Shown: positions 5,462-7,645 of the stretch, piece by piece
How the letters are laid out: every line of letters begins with the position of its first letter
How positions within the stretch are numbered: the stretch's first letter is position 1
NCBI GenBank assembly: GCA_902783445.1
Contig: CACZQX010000036.1
Location: 1-7,645 of the forward strand
DNA from: an uncultured Lachnospiraceae bacterium
Lineage (GTDB): Bacteria > Bacillota > Clostridia > Lachnospirales > Lachnospiraceae
Reading direction: 5' to 3'
DNA length: 7,645 nt
Program-made: the position numbers and the translations under genes
The notes under the pieces: model-generated
The model's input: only the letters and a program-made list of their open reading frames with translations
Told to the model about the DNA's origin: nothing
The model's database searches: none

Positions 5462-7060
5462 TTATTTCAACAATCCGCCTATTCCTTCTTTATCAACAAT
5501 GTCCTTGTAATAACCGATTTCTTCTTTGATTATTTCATCAACAGCTTCCATGCCCAAAAGCTCAACGGGAGCCTTGTCATCCGTAAATATGTGGTTGCCG
5601 CCTTCATAGTAATCATAATTGTTTGCAAGCTTTGTCAGCAGATTTGCAAGCTTTTTGCTTTTAACATTATCTATTCCGTCTTTAAGAACAACTGAACTTA
5701 TGTCCTTGTCCGATGCGAAAATTTCTTTATTGGTGCTTCCCTGACAGTCATAGCTGTACACGTTGTCAAATACGGAGGCAATGGTGTCGGAGAGATATTC
5801 GTTAATGCTTCCGGCTCCGCCTATACGCATATTGATGTTAACAACCATAACTCCGTTATCCTTCAAGTGGCTTTTTACAAGATTGAAAAACTCGGATGAA
5901 GACATTTGGAAAGGAATGGTAATATCTTGGTAAGCATCAACCATAATAACATCGTATTTTTTATCGTTTACATTTAAAAATGCTCTGCCATCATAGGTAG
6001 TAACGGGAATATCTTCACTAAGTCGGAAATATTCGTGGGCAAGATCCGTGATTTTGTTGTCAATTTCTACGCCTTCGATATTCATATCACCAAGATAGTT
6101 TTTGCATTGCCTTGCAAAAGTACCTGTTCCCATGCCCAAAACAAGAACATCCATATCCTCGTAATTTTTGTTGTCGGAGGAATTATCAAGTTGATTTGCA
6201 AGAACCGGTGCAGCCATGGCGTAGTCATAATACATTCCGGTTAAACTGCCGTCCTTTATGGTGATTGATTGAACGCCGAAAAGAACGTTTGTGGATAAAA
6301 TTGTGCTGTAGTCATCATCCTTAACTTGCAAATAGTTGTAGATTGATTCGCCTTCGTAGGCTAAGCTTTTTTCCCAAAAGGCAAAGCTGTCTTTATTGCC
6401 AAGAATTATGCAGATAATGTAAAGTATGGCGGCTATAACGCAGCCTACTATGTTTTTCTTTACAAAAATGAAATAGATAAGAGCCAAAACAATTAACATT
6501 CCGGAAAAAATAAGAAATGTTATACTTGTTCCCACCGCGGGTATTGTGATAAATGTGGGAAGGAAGGTACCGATAATGCTGCCGATGGTATTTGCGGCCC
6601 CCAATTTTCCCACAATGCTTCCGTTGTTATCGAGCTTCTCCACGGTGTATTTAACAAGAGAAGGTGTAACGGTTCCCAGTAAGAAACATGGATAAACAAA
6701 TATAATCAGGCAACTTAAAAGAGCTGCGATAATAAGCAGATTGTGGCTGACTGTAATAACCAAGAGTCCCGAGATTGCTATTACCACATATTTTCCCAAA
6801 ACCGGAATTGCCGCAATCCACACTCCGGCAATAAGCAATCTTTTGTAAAGCTTTGCGGGGTCGGGATTTTTATCAGCGCTTCGTCCGCCTATTACATTAC
6901 CCAAAGCCATGGCTATCATAATAACGGCGATTATGATGGTCCATACAATTTGTGATGAGGAAAAATAAGGCGCCAAGAGCCTGCTTGCGCCAAGTTCCAC
7001 CGCCATAATACCCATGCCCGCGAAGAACTCGGTTAAATACATAAATTTTTTGCTTTTCAT
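5462..7060 (-). CDS. Fused membrane / spermidine-synthase-like protein
   Basis: The N-terminal half (to about residue 225) has about seven hydrophobic membrane segments. The C-terminal half is a cytoplasmic Rossmann methyltransferase fold of the spermine/spermidine synthase family (PF01564). Numbered from the ATG at 7060, marks are the nucleotide-binding VLVLGMGTGTF (305-315), the acidic EID (332-334), DGRAFL (358-363), VDAYQD (374-379) and TDDKAPVELL near the C-terminus. This architecture is usually annotated 'fused MFS/spermidine synthase'. Whether it makes a polyamine is uncertain, because the classical catalytic DxxDP-type motif is not evident and no polyamine gene is near. A TTG at 7087 in frame would add nine residues. 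I prefer the ATG because the extra residues are not family-like and a GGGA stretch lies upstream, although neither start has an ideal ribosome site. It is a single-gene unit. Confidence 0.85.
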   Translation of the reverse strand: MKSKKFMYLTEFFAGMGIMAVELGASRLLAPYFSSSQIVWTIIIAVIMIAMALGNVIGGRSADKNPDPAKLYKRLLIAGVWIAAIPVLGKYVVIAISGLLVITVSHNLLIIAALLSCLIIFVYPCFLLGTVTPSLVKYTVEKLDNNGSIVGKLGAANTIGSIIGTFLPTFITIPAVGTSITFLIFSGMLIVLALIYFIFVKKNIVGCVIAAILYIICIILGNKDSFAFWEKSLAYEGESIYNYLQVKDDDYSTILSTNVLFGVQSITIKDGSLTGMYYDYAMAAPVLANQLDNSSDNKNYEDMDVLVLGMGTGTFARQCKNYLGDMNIEGVEIDNKITDLAHEYFRLSEDIPVTTYDGRAFLNVNDKKYDVIMVDAYQDITIPFQMSSSEFFNLVKSHLKDNGVMVVNINMRIGGAGSINEYLSDTIASVFDNVYSYDCQGSTNKEIFASDKDISSVVLKDGIDNVKSKKLANLLTKLANNYDYYEGGNHIFTDDKAPVELLGMEAVDEIIKEEIGYYKDIVDKEGIGGLLK

Positions 7061-7088
7061 AATATGTCTCGTTCCCTTTTTTATCAAT

Positions 7089-7123
7089 GCAGGACTTTCT
7101 AAACTTAAAGGCTTTAGCCCTGC
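7089..7123 (-). promoter_or_regulatory. Leader hairpin upstream of the membrane/spermidine-synthase-like gene
   Basis: On the - strand GCAGGGCT (7123-7116) can pair with AGTCCTGC (7096-7089), an 8-bp stem with one G-T wobble and a 19-nt loop. If transcription starts near a TATAAT on the - strand (7144-7139), this hairpin would lie at the start of the 5' leader, just before the ribosome site. A role in RNA stability or translation control is possible; no known RNA family is recognised. Confidence 0.3.
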
Positions 7124-7240
7124 TTGTTTTCAAATATCATTATAATGTAAAACAGAGTAATATGCTATGTATTTTTAAGACTTGCAGGTCCGGTTTATCA
7201 GCTCATAAAATTTATTTATATTTTTTTTATTCCAAAAATA

Positions 7241-7269
7241 TTGACAAGAATTGTACATCATTCTATACT
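7241..7269 (+). promoter_or_regulatory. Sigma-A-type promoter of the riboflavin unit
   Basis: A perfect TTGACA (7241-7246) and TATACT (7264-7269) are separated by the ideal 17 bp. Transcription would start near 7276, about 11 nt before the FMN aptamer. This is the best promoter in the window. An inverted repeat TGACAAG (7242-7248) / CTTGTCA (7268-7274) spans both boxes. Confidence 0.9.
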
Positions 7270-7286
7270 TGTCACAACAAATAAAT

Positions 7287-7393
7287 ATCTTCAGGGCAGG
7301 GTGCAAGTCCCTACCGGTGGTATAGCCCACGAGCCGCAAGGCATGATTCGGTGTGATTCCGAAGCCGACAGTAAAGTCTGGATGAAAGAAGAT
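7287..7393 (+). promoter_or_regulatory. FMN riboswitch aptamer (RFN element)
   Basis: The conserved RFN sequence blocks are present in order: TCAGGGCAGGGTG (7291-7303), CCCTACCGGTGG (7309-7320), AGCCCACGAGCC (7324-7335), GATTCGGTG (7345-7353), CCGAAGCCGACAGT (7359-7372) and GTCTGGATGAAAGAAGAT (7376-7393). The closing P1 helix pairs ATCTTC (7287-7292) with GAAGAT (7388-7393). The element binds flavin mononucleotide and lowers expression of riboflavin synthesis or transport genes when FMN is plentiful. The next gene begins as ribD, which fits. Confidence 0.97.
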
Positions 7394-7418
7394 CGTGAAA
7401 CTTATTTTGATGGTTATT

Positions 7419-7454
7419 GCTCTGGATTGTGTTACATTCCGGAGCTTTTTATTT
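7419..7454 (+). terminator. Riboswitch expression-platform terminator
   Basis: GCTCTGGA (7419-7426) pairs with TCCGGAGC (7438-7445), 8 bp with one wobble and an 11-nt loop, followed by TTTTTATTT. It begins 26 nt after the aptamer, the usual place for the FMN-controlled terminator. The competing antiterminator could not be assigned with confidence by eye. Confidence 0.85.
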
Positions 7455-7478
7455 AATCTTAATATGTTTGTGTTTTTT

Positions 7479-7507
7479 AGCCCTGAGCATTAAGCTTGGG
7501 GCTTTTT
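7479..7507 (+). terminator. Second terminator-like hairpin before ribD
   Basis: AGCCCTGAGC (7479-7488) pairs with GCTTGGGGCT (7494-7503) over 10 bp with two wobbles, around an ATTAA loop, and runs into TTTTT. It lies between the riboswitch terminator and the ribD ribosome site, so transcripts must pass two termination points. Confidence 0.75.
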
Positions 7508-7543
7508 GCGTTATGTGGGATAAAACCCTTGGAGGCAGGAGCA

Positions 7544-7645
7544 ATGATTGAAGAAAAATATATGAGAAGGGCAATTGAAATTGCAAGATTGGGAGAGGGA
7601 CGTGTTAATCCAAATCCCATGGTTGGAGCCGTTATAGTTAAAGAC
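7544..7645 (+). CDS. ribD: Riboflavin biosynthesis protein RibD, 5' part only
   Basis: The first 34 codons begin MIEEKYMRRAIEIARLGEGR and contain NPNPMVGAVIVKD, the strongly conserved start of the RibD deaminase domain (substrate loop, PNPxVGAVIV). RibD is a cytoplasmic two-domain enzyme that deaminates the pyrimidine formed from GTP by the RibA cyclohydrolase and then reduces its ribose side chain, two steps of riboflavin synthesis. The zinc-binding HAE and PCxxxG motifs and the reductase domain lie beyond the window. GGAGG (7531-7535) lies 8 nt before the ATG. An FMN riboswitch directly upstream supports the assignment and implies repression by FMN. It is probably the first gene of a rib operon. 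Confidence 0.95.
   Translation, partial: MIEEKYMRRAIEIARLGEGRVNPNPMVGAVIVKD

Noticed and set aside
6897..7133. A 78-residue leftward ORF overlapping the start of the membrane/spermidine-synthase-like gene
   Set aside because: It overlaps the conserved membrane segments in another frame and has no family features.
7241..7456. A 71-residue ORF across the promoter and riboswitch
   Set aside because: The region is clearly an FMN aptamer with a terminator; the frame has no ribosome site and no protein-like composition.
1..7645. CRISPR array, tRNA, rRNA, insertion sequence or phage genes
   Set aside because: No regularly spaced repeats, cloverleaf-like genes, transposase or phage proteins were seen on either strand.

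Overview
The window looks like a low-GC Bacillota chromosome, most likely an anaerobic Clostridia and possibly a Lachnospiraceae member. The clues are AT-rich spacers, strong AGGAGG ribosome sites, hairpin-plus-T terminators at nearly every gene end, an FMN riboswitch ahead of a riboflavin gene, and protein families common in that group. The genus is not resolved. No tRNA, rRNA, CRISPR array, insertion sequence or phage gene is visible.

Layout, left to right. (1) Positions 1-70: the end of an unseen upstream unit, closed by a terminator. (2) A membrane acyltransferase-3 gene (164-1213, +) with its own extended -10 promoter and a terminator that contains its stop codon. (3) A leftward cluster, read from right to left: an alpha/beta-hydrolase esterase (3664-2885), a divergent holo-ACP synthase (2853-2401) and an Ldh_2-type NAD(P)-dependent 2-hydroxyacid dehydrogenase (2339-1233). 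(4) A 379-bp divergent intergenic region with a near-perfect 20-bp direct repeat, palindromes and a possible 7-codon leader peptide. (5) A rightward pair: a small atypical acyl carrier protein (4044-4283) and a phosphate acetyltransferase-family protein (4387-5388), with a possible attenuator between them. (6) After a shared bidirectional terminator, a leftward fused membrane/spermidine-synthase-like gene (7060-5462). (7) A rightward promoter, an FMN riboswitch with two tandem terminators, and the first 34 codons of ribD, cut by the window end.

The most interesting part is 2401-5388. An ACP-like protein, a phosphopantetheinyl transferase, a Pta-family acyltransferase and an esterase sit together around one divergent intergenic region. 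The ACP has lost the usual DSL motif and the acidic residues of helix II. The AcpS has an insert and lacks the usual C-terminal SxSH histidine. The Pta has Trp where a conserved Arg, thought to contact CoA, is expected. My inference is a small self-contained acyl-carrier system in which AcpS loads the ACP and the Pta-like enzyme exchanges an acyl group between this ACP (rather than CoA) and phosphate, as PlsX does for fatty acyl-ACP. The esterase and dehydrogenase would act on the acyl group or its products. This is a hypothesis from gene context and residue changes; family comparisons were made from memory, without alignment tools.
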